DNA of 64,000 nucleotides from Citrobacter sp. Cu233 (GTDB lineage Bacteria > Pseudomonadota > Gammaproteobacteria > Enterobacterales > Enterobacteriaceae). Each line of letters starts with the position of its first letter. The stretch's first letter is position 1. Positions 41,284-50,223 of the stretch are shown one piece after another. A model generated the notes under the pieces. That model was not told the DNA's origin. It did not search any database and saw only the letters and a program-made list of their open reading frames with translations. The position numbers and the translations under genes were made by a program. The stretch spans positions 372,001-436,000 of the forward strand of contig NZ_JAOWIF010000033.1 of NCBI RefSeq assembly GCF_030332225.1. Reading direction: 5' to 3'.

Positions 41284-42198
41284 CGGAGGAGCGCCGCTAT
41301 CGCTACGCCATCACGGCGATGCGTTCGGGCGCTAACCGCAGACGGCGCGTTTCTTTCATTCCGGGGAACCGGGCGAGTAGAACAGGTTTTTTCCCGCGCG
41401 GTGAATCTGTTCATACCCGAGCAGCAGCGATTATTGACGTTACTGAGTGAAGGCTGTGATAACGCGCCAAATAGCTGTCGGCTGGCGCTGACGCATTGTG
41501 AAGACCTGTTTCATCCCGGTGAGCCGGTCAGTTTTACCGAATCAGGGATTGTCGTTGGTAAGGATAAGTGGATAGAGACTTCCGGGTGCCTGCCGTGGCG
41601 AATGCCACAGTGGACGCCAGATGCAACAGCGTTCTCCGCTATTCGGTGGCATCGCTGGGAAGAGGATATCCGCCAGCAGCTTAAAAACGACGACACATTA
41701 TTTCTGTACCAGGGTGACAACCCGTTTTATCAGGAAATCACCCGCGAATTACTAAAGCGTCGCCAGACATTAATGACGGCGCTGAACACAGGAGAAAATA
41801 TCTCTGCTGCCGTCAGCCGTTTAATTGGTCTGGGTATTGGGTTGACGCCATCATCCGATGATTATTTAGTTGGTCTAAGTACCATTTTATTTATTCCAGG
41901 ACACCCGCTGGGAAAATATCGGGGAGAGTTTTTAGCCGCTTTGCAGCGTGACGGAAATAATACGACATTACTCAGTAAAATTACGCTGGAGGAGGCTTTT
42001 CACCAGCGCTATCGGGAAAGTGTCGCGCGACTGCTGAACCATATTATTAATGAGCAACAACACGTTTCTACGCAATATATAACTGATATTAAAAATATCG
42101 GCTCAAGTTCTGGCTGCGACATGCTGTACGGCATGGCGGATGCCTGCGCCCTGAGCCACAGGTCCGGAGGGAATTATGTCGATCAGGATAGTTGTTAA
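41284..42198 (+). CDS. yahE: YahE, DUF2877 (YlbF/AllH-type) protein, unclear start
   Basis: DUF2877 family; the homologue YlbF (AllH) is a component of the oxamate transcarbamylase complex in E. coli. The signature IGLGIGLTPSSDDYLVGL lies about residue 140 counted from GTG 41401. Coding-like sequence (RCVRALTADGAFLSFRG then TGRVEQVFSRAVNLFIP) continues upstream of that GTG to the yahD stop in the same frame. The VFSRAVNL part is typical of the family N-terminus. GGAGGA at 41285-41290 is a strong ribosome site, yet no ATG, GTG or TTG follows in frame before 41401; the first candidates are unusual codons (ATC 41299 or ACG 41305). Overlaps yahF by 23 bases. Confidence 0.75.
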   Translation, partial: RRSAAIATPSRRCVRALTADGAFLSFRGTGRVEQVFSRAVNLFIPEQQRLLTLLSEGCDNAPNSCRLALTHCEDLFHPGEPVSFTESGIVVGKDKWIETSGCLPWRMPQWTPDATAFSAIRWHRWEEDIRQQLKNDDTLFLYQGDNPFYQEITRELLKRRQTLMTALNTGENISAAVSRLIGLGIGLTPSSDDYLVGLSTILFIPGHPLGKYRGEFLAALQRDGNNTTLLSKITLEEAFHQRYRESVARLLNHIINEQQHVSTQYITDIKNIGSSSGCDMLYGMADACALSHRSGGNYVDQDSC

Positions 42199-43723
42199 AA
42201 AGAATACGTATTTTGATTCTGTTTCACTGATGTCTATTTCAACACGCGCAAATAAGCTCGATGGTGTGGAGCAGGCGTTCGTGGCAATGGCAACAGAAAT
42301 GAACAAGGGCGTGCTGAAGAATCTTGGCTTGCTCACGCCTGAGCTGGAAGAAGCGAAGAGTGGCGATCTGATGATTGTCATTAAAGGCGCGAGTGAAGCG
42401 GCGAACGAGCAGACGCTGGTGGCAATTGAGGATCTGTTCACGCATAAAGAGCAGGGCGGCCAGCATGAAGCGCGCTACGCCACGCTTGCCAGCGCTAAAA
42501 AGCACGTACCTGACAGCAACCTGGCGGTTATCTCGGTTAACGGTCTGTTTGCCGCACGTGAGGCACGTCAGGCACTGCAAAATAACCTCAACGTGATGCT
42601 GTTTTCGGACAACGTTTCTCTTGAGGACGAACTGGCGCTTAAGCAACTGGCACACGAAAAAGGGCTGCTGCTGATGGGGCCAGACTGCGGGACCGCCATT
42701 ATTAACGGCGCGGCGCTGTGTTTTGGTAATGCGGTACGTCGCGGCAACATTGGTATTGTGGGGGCATCCGGTACCGGTAGCCAGGAACTGAGCGTGCGTA
42801 TTCATGAGTTTGGCGGCGGTATTTCCCAACTGATCGGCACGGGTGGACGCGATCTGAGCGAGAAAATTGGTGGTCTGATGATGCTTGATGCGATTGGCAT
42901 GTTGGAAGCCGATCCGCAAACCGAAATCATTGCACTGATCTCCAAACCGCCTGCACCAGCGGTGGCCCACAAGGTACTGGAACGCGCACGTGCCTGCCGC
43001 AAACCGGTCGTGGTCTGTTTCCTCGGACGTGATGCCGCGCCTGCGGATGAAGCGGGACTGCAGTTCGCACGTGGCACAAAAGAAGCCGCGCTGAAAGCGG
43101 TACTGCTTACGGGGGTGAAAAAAGAGACTCTGGACCTGCATCCGCTGAACTGGCCGCTGATTGAAGAGGTCCGCGCCCGTCTGACGCCACAGCAAAAGTA
43201 CATTCGTGGGCTGTTCTGTGGTGGCACGCTGTGCGATGAAGCGATGTTTGCCGCCATGGAAAAACATGCTGAAGTGTACAGCAACATTCATCCGGACCCG
43301 GCATTCCGTCTACAGGATCTCAACCGCAGTATTGCACATACCTTCCTCGATTTCGGTGATGATGATTTCACCAACGGTAAACCGCACCCGATGATCGATC
43401 CGACCAATCGTATTAGTCGCCTGTTGCAGGAAGCGCGCGATCCTGACGTTGGCGTGATCGTGATGGATTTCGTCCTCGGCTTTGGATCGCATGAAGATCC
43501 GGTTGGCGTGATGCTTGAGGCGATCGTTGAAGCCAAAGCGATCGCCGCTGCAGAGGGGCGTCCGCTTGAGATTCTCGGCTATGTGCTGGGAACCGATCAG
43601 GATACGCCGTCACTGGAAAAACAGTGCCAGATGCTGACCGATGCCGGGGTTATCTGGGCGAGCAGTAGCACCAACACCGGATTGCTGGCGCGTGAATTTA
43701 TCTGTAAAGGGGAGGAAGCCTGA
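42176..43723 (+). CDS. yahF: YahF, FdrA-family acyl-CoA-synthetase-like transcarbamylase subunit
   Basis: A 515-residue member of the FdrA family with succinyl-CoA-ligase-like folds: an N-terminal nucleotide-fold part with NIGIVGASGTGSQELS (about 193-208), LIGTGGRDLSEKIGG and a C-terminal flavodoxin-like ligase domain (FCGGTLCDEAMF, HPMIDPTNRISRLL). The close relative FdrA (AllF) works with YlbE and YlbF to transfer the carbamoyl of oxalurate to phosphate, giving oxamate and carbamoyl phosphate. By homology YahF should do the same on another N-carbamoyl substrate. ATG follows GGAGGG; the gene ends TGATG with yahG. Confidence 0.9.
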   Translation: MSIRIVVKKNTYFDSVSLMSISTRANKLDGVEQAFVAMATEMNKGVLKNLGLLTPELEEAKSGDLMIVIKGASEAANEQTLVAIEDLFTHKEQGGQHEARYATLASAKKHVPDSNLAVISVNGLFAAREARQALQNNLNVMLFSDNVSLEDELALKQLAHEKGLLLMGPDCGTAIINGAALCFGNAVRRGNIGIVGASGTGSQELSVRIHEFGGGISQLIGTGGRDLSEKIGGLMMLDAIGMLEADPQTEIIALISKPPAPAVAHKVLERARACRKPVVVCFLGRDAAPADEAGLQFARGTKEAALKAVLLTGVKKETLDLHPLNWPLIEEVRARLTPQQKYIRGLFCGGTLCDEAMFAAMEKHAEVYSNIHPDPAFRLQDLNRSIAHTFLDFGDDDFTNGKPHPMIDPTNRISRLLQEARDPDVGVIVMDFVLGFGSHEDPVGVMLEAIVEAKAIAAAEGRPLEILGYVLGTDQDTPSLEKQCQMLTDAGVIWASSSTNTGLLAREFICKGEEA

Positions 43724-45138
43724 TGAGCCAGACACTGTTTAACCAGCCGCTGAATGTGATTAACGTTGGCATCGCGATGTTCAGCGATGACCTGAAAAAA
43801 CAGAACGTACCTGTGACCCAACTCGACTGGACGCCGCCAGGACAGGGCAACATGCAGGTGGTAGCGGCGCTGGATCAGATTGCCGATTCTCCGCTGGCAG
43901 ACAAAATTGCTGCTGCTAATCAGTTGGCGCTGGAACGCATTATCCAGTCACATCCGGTGCTGGTGGGGTATGACCAGGCCATTAACGTGGTGCCGGGTAT
44001 GACCCGTAACACCATCCTGCACGCCGGGCCGCCAATCCGTTGGGAAAAAATGTGCGGTGCGATGAAAGGGGCGGTCACCGGGGCGCTGGTATTTGAAGGA
44101 CTGGCAAAAGATCTGGATGAAGCCGCAGAACTGGCGGCTTCTGGCGAAATCATCTTCTCCCCATGCCACGAACATGACTGTGTGGGATCGATGGCGGGCG
44201 TCACCTCTGCCTCAATGTTCATGCACATCGTTGAGAACAAAACCTACGGCAACCGCGCATATACCAATATGAGCGAGCAGATGGCGAAGATCCTGCGTAT
44301 GGGGGCGAACGATCAGAGCGTTATCGATCGTCTGAACTGGATGCGCGATGTGATGGGACCGATGCTGCGTGACGCGATGAAGCTGGCAGGTGAAATTGAT
44401 CTGCGTCTGATGTTGGCGCAGGCGCTGCACATGGGGGATGAATGCCATAACCGCAACAATGCCGGTACCGCACTGCTGATTCAGGCGCTGACGCCGTGGA
44501 TCATTCAGGCCGGTTATCCGGTTGAGCAACAGCGTGAAGTGTTCGAGTTTGTCCTCAGCAGCGATTATTTCTCCGGCCCGACATGGATGGCGATGTGTAA
44601 AGCGGCGATGGACGCCGCACACGGTATCGAATACAGCACCGTGGTGACGACGATGGCGCGTAACGGTGTTGAGTTCGGTCTGCGCATCAGTGGTTTACCG
44701 GGTCAATGGTTTACCGGTCCGGCGCAGCAGGTGATTGGCCCGATGTTTGCGGGCTATAAGCCAGAAGACTCAGGACGCGATATCGGCGATAGCGCGATTA
44801 CCGAAACCTACGGTATTGGCGGTTTCGCGATGGCGACGGCACCGGCCATCGTGGCGCTGGTGGGGGGGACGGTTGAAGAAGCCGTCGACTTCTCTCGCCA
44901 GATGCGTGAAATCACGCTGGGTGAAAACCCGAACGTCACCATTCCGTTGCTCGGTTTTATGGGTGTACCAACGGCTATCGATATTACGCGCGTGGGTAGT
45001 ACCGGCATTCTGCCGGTGATCAATACCGCGATTGCGCATAAAGATGCAGGGATCGGCATGATCGGCGCCGGAATTGTACACCCGCCGTTCGCCTGTTTTG
45101 AAAAGGCGATCCTCAACTGGCGTGACCGCTACTGCTGA
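43723..45138 (+). CDS. yahG: YahG, DUF1116 (YlbE/AllG-type) transcarbamylase subunit
   Basis: A 471-residue DUF1116 protein. Conserved stretches include PCHEHDCVGSMAGVTSASMF (His/Cys-rich, likely catalytic or binding), MGDECHNRNNAGTALL and TYGIGGFAMATAPA. Homologous to YlbE (AllG) of the oxamate transcarbamylase. Its ATG overlaps the yahF stop by one base, so the two are made in step, as expected for subunits of one enzyme. Confidence 0.9.
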   Translation: MSQTLFNQPLNVINVGIAMFSDDLKKQNVPVTQLDWTPPGQGNMQVVAALDQIADSPLADKIAAANQLALERIIQSHPVLVGYDQAINVVPGMTRNTILHAGPPIRWEKMCGAMKGAVTGALVFEGLAKDLDEAAELAASGEIIFSPCHEHDCVGSMAGVTSASMFMHIVENKTYGNRAYTNMSEQMAKILRMGANDQSVIDRLNWMRDVMGPMLRDAMKLAGEIDLRLMLAQALHMGDECHNRNNAGTALLIQALTPWIIQAGYPVEQQREVFEFVLSSDYFSGPTWMAMCKAAMDAAHGIEYSTVVTTMARNGVEFGLRISGLPGQWFTGPAQQVIGPMFAGYKPEDSGRDIGDSAITETYGIGGFAMATAPAIVALVGGTVEEAVDFSRQMREITLGENPNVTIPLLGFMGVPTAIDITRVGSTGILPVINTAIAHKDAGIGMIGAGIVHPPFACFEKAILNWRDRYC

Positions 45139-45258
45139 TAACAATAACCGGGGCTAACACCGTTAGCCCCACGGTAGCGAAGCGAAAAACGTTGCTTACC
45201 TGCAGGGCTGGACGATCTCCGCGATCGCAAACGATGCTTAACCTGTAAAGGATATTCC

Positions 45259-46809
45259 ATGAACAGCATAAAACTAGAATGGAAACGGGGTGACTGGGCG
45301 GCTTACTTTGGGCTGATGACCAACAACCTGACTAACCTGCTGACAATGATGGGGCTGCTCATTTTTGTTGTCGGCATCCCGACTGAAATAGTTTACGGCC
45401 GCATTGCGCCTGCCTTTGGTCTGGCGGTGCTGGTGGCCAGTATCTGCTACGCCTGGTTTGGTTTGCAGATGGCAAAACACACCGGCCGTAATGATGTGAC
45501 GGCGTTGCCGTCCGGTCCCAGCGCACCGTCAATCTTTACCGTGACGTTCCTGGTGCTGATGCCGGTTTATCAGCAAACCAAAGATGCTAACTTCGCCATC
45601 CAGATAGCGCTGGTGTGGTGTTTTGTCGAAGCGTTGATCCTGGTGGGCGGCTCCTTCCTGGGCGAGACCATCCGCAAGATGATCCCGCGCACGGTACTGC
45701 TCTCCTGTTTATCCGGTCTGGGTCTGCTGCTGCTGGCGATGAACCCGATGCTGCAGGCGTTTGAAGCGCCGACCGTTTCTTTCATCGTCCTGTTGCTGAT
45801 TTTCATCAACTGGTTCGGTAAGAAACCGATTTTTGCCCGCATTCCGACCGGTTTGCTGTTGCTGATTGCCGGTACAGCCCTGGCATGGATTTCCGGTTTG
45901 CAAAGCCCGGAAGCGATCAAAGCATCGATGTCCTCTTTTGGCTTTAACCCGCCAGAAATCCATGTCGACAGCTTCCTGCAAGGATTACCGCATGCGCTGC
46001 CGTACCTGGCTTCTGCGGTTCCGCTGGGTCTGGCGAACTATATTTTTGACCTTGAGAACATTGAAAGTGCGCACGCCGCGGGTGATGAGTACAACACGCG
46101 TAAGGTTATGATGGCGAACGGTTTTGCCTCCATGCTTGGCTGCATGTTGGGCAACCCGTTCCCGGTCACCGTGTATGTCGGGCATGCGGGCTGGAAAGCC
46201 ATGGGCGCCAGCATCGGTTATACCCTGGCATCTGGTATCACCATGTTTCTGGTACCGCTGTTTGGGCTGGGCGCGTTTATGCTCGCCATTATTCCGATGA
46301 CCGCGATAGTGCCGATTCTGGTATTTATCGGCGTGGTGACTGCCAACCAGGTGGTGCGAGAAACACCCAAAGTCGAGGTTCCCGTCATCTTCATCTGTCT
46401 GTTCCCGTGGATTGCCAACTGGGCGTTGACCATCGTTAACAGCGTGATGGGGGCCGCCGGAACCTCTGCGGGGAAACTGGGCAGTGATCTGCTGCACAGT
46501 AAAGGCGTGTACTACGACGGGCTGGTGCATCTGGGAAGCGGTGCGCCGCTGGCCAGTATGCTGTGGGGCTGTGTCGCTATCTTCGCCATCATGAACAAGC
46601 CGTTACGTGGGGCGATTGCCGCCGCCTTCGGTGCACTGCTGTCGCTGTTTGGGGTGATTCACTCCCCGGCAGTGGGTTTTGCAGAAGGCAGCTCGATGAT
46701 GTTTGTTGTGGCCTACCTGATGATGAGCGGCATGTTTGTCGTCAAACATATTCTCGACAGTCGTGAAGCGGCTACTGCGCCTGAGCAGGAACCGACGAAA
46801 ACGACCTGA
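45259..46809 (+). CDS. NCS2-type nucleobase permease-like transporter of the yah cluster
   Basis: A 516-residue inner-membrane protein with 12-14 hydrophobic segments, of the xanthine/uracil/AzgA permease superfamily. Seen: NNLTNLLTMMGLLIFVVG, the TALPSGPSAPSIF segment (NCS2 substrate region), and LANYIFDLENIESAHAAGDE with its acidic motif like that of AzgA. It sits 120 bases after yahG and 26 before yahI on the same strand. I recall no transporter between yahG and yahI in E. coli K-12. It probably imports the pathway substrate; which one is unknown. Confidence 0.82.
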   Translation: MNSIKLEWKRGDWAAYFGLMTNNLTNLLTMMGLLIFVVGIPTEIVYGRIAPAFGLAVLVASICYAWFGLQMAKHTGRNDVTALPSGPSAPSIFTVTFLVLMPVYQQTKDANFAIQIALVWCFVEALILVGGSFLGETIRKMIPRTVLLSCLSGLGLLLLAMNPMLQAFEAPTVSFIVLLLIFINWFGKKPIFARIPTGLLLLIAGTALAWISGLQSPEAIKASMSSFGFNPPEIHVDSFLQGLPHALPYLASAVPLGLANYIFDLENIESAHAAGDEYNTRKVMMANGFASMLGCMLGNPFPVTVYVGHAGWKAMGASIGYTLASGITMFLVPLFGLGAFMLAIIPMTAIVPILVFIGVVTANQVVRETPKVEVPVIFICLFPWIANWALTIVNSVMGAAGTSAGKLGSDLLHSKGVYYDGLVHLGSGAPLASMLWGCVAIFAIMNKPLRGAIAAAFGALLSLFGVIHSPAVGFAEGSSMMFVVAYLMMSGMFVVKHILDSREAATAPEQEPTKTT

Positions 46810-46835
46810 ATCGCCTGCAAGCGGAAGAAAACACT

Positions 46836-47786
46836 ATGAAAGAACTTGTGGTCGTTGCCATTGGCGGCAACAGCATTATCAAAGATAACGCCAGCCAGTC
46901 TATTGAGCACCAGGCTGAAGCGGTAAAAGCGGTGGCGGACACGGTGCTGGAGATGTTGGCATCGGACTACAACATTGTGCTGACACACGGTAACGGGCCG
47001 CAGGTGGGGCTGGATCTACGGCGTGCTGAAATCGCGCACGAACGCGAAGGTTTGCCGCTCACTCCGCTGGCAAACTGTGTCGCTGATACTCAGGGCGGTA
47101 TTGGCTACCTGATCCAACAGGCGCTGAATAACCGTCTGGCGCGACGCGGTGAGCAGAAAGCAGTGACGGTGGTTACGCAGGTAGAAGTCGATAAGAACGA
47201 TCCAGGGTTTGCGAATCCAACCAAGCCTATCGGCGCATTCTTCAGTGACGCTCAGCGTGACGAGCTGCTGCGGGTTAATCCTGGCTGGCGGTTTGTTGAG
47301 GATTCCGGGCGCGGCTACCGGCGGGTTGTTGCCTCCCCTGAGCCAAAACGTATTGTTGAAGCAGAGGCCATCAAAACGCTGACTCAGCAAGGTTTTGTGG
47401 TGATTGGTGCAGGCGGCGGCGGGATCCCGGTGGTGCGTAGCGATCAGGGAGATTACCAGAGCGTGGACGCGGTGATTGATAAAGATCTCTCTACTGCGCT
47501 GCTGGCGCAGGAGATCCGCGCTGACATCCTGGTGATCACCACTGGCGTAGAGAAAGTGTGTATTCACTTCGGTAAGCCCAACCAGCAGGCGCTGGATACA
47601 GTGGATATGGCGACAATGGCCCGCTACATGCAGGAAGGGCACTTCCCGCCAGGCAGTATGTTACCCAAAATTATCGCCAGCCTGACGTTCCTGGCACGTG
47701 GCGGTAAGCGGGTGATCATCACCACGCCGGAATGCCTGCCTGCCGCACTGCGCGGTGAAACGGGTACCCACATTGTCCATTCCTGA
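46836..47786 (+). CDS. yahI: Carbamate kinase YahI
   Basis: A 316-residue amino-acid-kinase fold enzyme: carbamoyl phosphate + ADP gives ATP + carbamate (to NH3 and CO2). Seen: VVAIGGNSI (phosphate loop, 5-13), LTHGNGPQVG (about 49-58), VVIGAGGGGIPVV (about 188-200) and VDAVIDKDLSTALLA. Catalytic lysines expected in the family are in KDNASQ and VIDKD. It would turn the carbamoyl phosphate made by YahEFG into ATP. Twelve bases before yahJ. Confidence 0.95.
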   Translation: MKELVVVAIGGNSIIKDNASQSIEHQAEAVKAVADTVLEMLASDYNIVLTHGNGPQVGLDLRRAEIAHEREGLPLTPLANCVADTQGGIGYLIQQALNNRLARRGEQKAVTVVTQVEVDKNDPGFANPTKPIGAFFSDAQRDELLRVNPGWRFVEDSGRGYRRVVASPEPKRIVEAEAIKTLTQQGFVVIGAGGGGIPVVRSDQGDYQSVDAVIDKDLSTALLAQEIRADILVITTGVEKVCIHFGKPNQQALDTVDMATMARYMQEGHFPPGSMLPKIIASLTFLARGGKRVIITTPECLPAALRGETGTHIVHS

Positions 47787-47798
47787 GAGGAGATGCGA

Positions 47799-49181
47799 AT
47801 GAAGGAAAGTAACAGCCGCCGCGAATTTTTAAGTCAGAGCGGAAAAATGGTCACTGCTGCTGCGCTGTTTGGCGCAGTGGCGCCAGTCGCGTATGCTGCT
47901 AATCCTGTCGGGACAACCCGTAGCGCGAAAAGCACGATGACGATTAACGATAAACACTACTACCTCGATAACGTTCTGCTGGAAGCGGGATTTGATTACG
48001 AAAATGCCGTGGTGGTACATACCCGTACTGCACTGCAAACCGTCGAAATTCAGGACGGGAAGATTGTTGCGCTGCACGAGAATAAGCAGCATCCGGATGC
48101 GACGCTGCCGCACTACGATGCGGGCGGAAAGCTGATGCTGCCTGCCATGCGCGACATGCACATCCATCTGGATAAAACGTTTTATGGCGGCCCGTGGCGT
48201 TCACTGAATCGTCCGGCGGGTACCACCATTCAGGATATGATCCGCCTGGAGCAAAAGCTGCTGCCTGAACTGCAGCCGTATACGCAAGAGCGTGCGGAAA
48301 AGCTTATCGACCTGCTGCAATCAAAAGGGACCTCGATTGCCCGCAGCCACTGCAATATTGAGCCAGTTTCCGGGTTGAAAAATCTGGAGAATCTGCAGGC
48401 GGTACTGGCGCGTCGTCAACCGGGGTTTGCCTGTGAAATCGTGGCGTTTCCCCAGCATGGATTGTTGTTATCGAAATCCGAGCCGTTGATGCGTGAAGCA
48501 ATGCAGGCTGGCGCACATTATGTGGGGGGGCTGGATCCGACCAGCGTCGATGGGGCGATGGAGAAATCCCTCGACACCATGTTCCAGATTGCGCTGGATT
48601 ACAACAAAGGCGTGGATATCCATCTGCATGAGACCAGCCCGGCAGGTGTTGCGGCGGTAAATTACATGGTGGAGACGGTGGAGAAAACGCCACAGCTGAA
48701 AGGCAAACTGACCATCAGCCATGCTTTCGCATTGGCAACGCTGAACGAACAGCAGGTTGATGCGTTGGCAACCCGTATGGCGGCGCAGCAGATTACCATT
48801 GCCTCGACGGTACCGATCGGCACCTTGCACATGCCACTGAAACAGCTGCGTGACAAAGGCGTGGAGGTGATTACCGGCACCGACAGCGTGATTGACCACT
48901 GGTCGCCGTATGGGCTGGGGGACATGCTGGAGAAAGCCAATCTGTATGCTCAGCTGTATATTCGCCCGAACGAACTCAACCTGTCGCGGGCGTTGTTCCT
49001 CGCCACAGGCAATGTACTGCCGCTGAACGATAAAGGCGAACGTGTGTGGCCGAAAGCACAGGATGATGCAAGTTTTGTGCTGGTGGATGCGTCCTGCTCT
49101 GCGGAAGCGGTCGCGAGGATTTCCCCTCGCACTGCGACCTTCCACAAAGGGCAATTAGTGTGGGGAAGCGTCGCAAGCTAG
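47799..49181 (+). CDS. yahJ: YahJ, Tat-signalled cytosine-deaminase-like amidohydrolase
   Basis: A 460-residue amidohydrolase of the CodA/AtzC group. Metal ligands: MHIHLDKTF (HxH), DIHLHETS, ISHAFAL and GTDSVIDHW (Asp). The N-terminus SNSRREFLSQ followed by a hydrophobic stretch and AYA (about residue 33) is a twin-arginine export signal. ATG 47799 is chosen because AGGAG lies 6 bases upstream, and it gives the 460-residue length of E. coli YahJ. It should hydrolyse a cyclic amide or deaminate a ring, probably in the periplasm, while the other yah enzymes are cytoplasmic. Confidence 0.9.
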   Translation: MKESNSRREFLSQSGKMVTAAALFGAVAPVAYAANPVGTTRSAKSTMTINDKHYYLDNVLLEAGFDYENAVVVHTRTALQTVEIQDGKIVALHENKQHPDATLPHYDAGGKLMLPAMRDMHIHLDKTFYGGPWRSLNRPAGTTIQDMIRLEQKLLPELQPYTQERAEKLIDLLQSKGTSIARSHCNIEPVSGLKNLENLQAVLARRQPGFACEIVAFPQHGLLLSKSEPLMREAMQAGAHYVGGLDPTSVDGAMEKSLDTMFQIALDYNKGVDIHLHETSPAGVAAVNYMVETVEKTPQLKGKLTISHAFALATLNEQQVDALATRMAAQQITIASTVPIGTLHMPLKQLRDKGVEVITGTDSVIDHWSPYGLGDMLEKANLYAQLYIRPNELNLSRALFLATGNVLPLNDKGERVWPKAQDDASFVLVDASCSAEAVARISPRTATFHKGQLVWGSVAS

Positions 49182-49223
49182 TCTTGTTACACGCGCAGCG
49201 ACAAACGTCGCTGCGCACTGTCT

Positions 49224-50102
49224 TTACCCTACGATCCCCATATAGCCGTGAATCCCCATATATACGCCGACCATGCCGATGAGTACGCTGGAAAAATAGG
49301 GGGCTTTGCGCGCCAGTGTGTTAAATCCGCTCCAGCGTTTGGCCGCCTGCTGCACGCTGATTGCTGCACCCACGCCCACCGTTACCAGCGTCAGTGCCAG
49401 CCCGAGGCTGAAACACAGCACCATGGTGGCGCCCAGCGTGAAGGCTTTAAGCTGGATGCAGATCAGCAATACCGTAATGGCGGCCGGGCACGGGATCAGT
49501 CCGCCGGTCAGGCCAAACAGTAAAATTTGCCCATTGGTCACCTCTTTACCCTGAAAACGGCGCTGGATATCGTTGGCATGTGCGCGTTCATGCGCGTCCT
49601 GATACTCTTTCGAACCTTCGCTCAGCCCTGCCAGCGCGGCATGGTTATGATCATGGTCGTGGTCGTGGTCGTGATGATGGTGGTGATCGTGGTCGTGGTC
49701 GTGGTCGTGGTCATGGTCGTGATCATGATGATGGTCGTGATGTGTCTGGGTCAGCCAGTTCTGCTCGCCTTGCCATGTCCGCCAGAACATCCAGAATGCA
49801 GTGCCCAAAATAATGATCGCAGAGACAAACTGTAGCCAGGGTTCGACGGCCTGGGCTGTGAACGCTTTGCTGATATACATTCCGCCGAGTGCAATCAACC
49901 ATACTATGGCCGTATGCGACAGGGTCGCCGCCAGCCCCAGCATCACCGCCTGCTTGATAGTCCCCTTTATGGCGATAATAAACGCCGCCATCATTGTCTT
50001 TGAATGTCCCGGTTCCAGGCCGTGTAACACGCCCAATAAAATTGCACTGGGAATGAAGAACCAGGCGTTGCCTTGCTGAAGAAGCGTAGAAAATTCACCC
50101 AT
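49224..50102 (-). CDS. rcnA: RcnA, nickel/cobalt efflux protein
   Basis: A 292-residue inner-membrane exporter of the NicO family with six or so membrane segments. Signature HGLEPGHSKTMMAAF (about 26-40) and GGLIPCPAAI (about 205). A cytoplasmic-side or loop His/Asp-rich tract of about 33 residues (HDHHHDHDHDHD and on, residues about 123-156) is the metal-binding loop, longer than in many homologues. Divergent from rcnR, with RcnR operators between. Opposed to yahJ. Confidence 0.95.
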   Translation of the reverse strand: MGEFSTLLQQGNAWFFIPSAILLGVLHGLEPGHSKTMMAAFIIAIKGTIKQAVMLGLAATLSHTAIVWLIALGGMYISKAFTAQAVEPWLQFVSAIIILGTAFWMFWRTWQGEQNWLTQTHHDHHHDHDHDHDHDHDHDHHHHHDHDHDHDHNHAALAGLSEGSKEYQDAHERAHANDIQRRFQGKEVTNGQILLFGLTGGLIPCPAAITVLLICIQLKAFTLGATMVLCFSLGLALTLVTVGVGAAISVQQAAKRWSGFNTLARKAPYFSSVLIGMVGVYMGIHGYMGIVG

Positions 50103-50135
50103 GAGAATGATTCTTAGTTGTTTAATTTCGCCTGA

Positions 50136-50175
50136 TTCTACTCCCCCCCAGTATCAAATACTACCCCCCAGTAGA
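50136..50175. promoter_or_regulatory. RcnR operators between rcnA and rcnR
   Basis: Two C6 tracts, TACTCCCCCCAGTA (50138-50152 region) and TACTACCCCCCAGTA (50158-50173 region). Read on the minus strand the second is TACT-G6-N-AGTA, the known RcnR recognition sequence; the first lacks the extra base. Binding represses rcnA (and rcnR) until Ni or Co is present. Confidence 0.88.
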
Positions 50176-50223
50176 ATGTCGATGGTATTGTCGCTACGGA
50201 TTTACGTTAATTAAGGTAATGCT

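Noticed and set aside
42239..43291. 350-codon open frame antisense to yahF
   Set aside because: Same cause: antisense shadow of a biased gene, rich in Gln, His and Arg with no domain.
49527..49835. Val/Met-rich open frame opposite the rcnA His-rich loop
   Set aside because: The repetitive valine pattern is the complement of the His/Asp codon repeat in rcnA.
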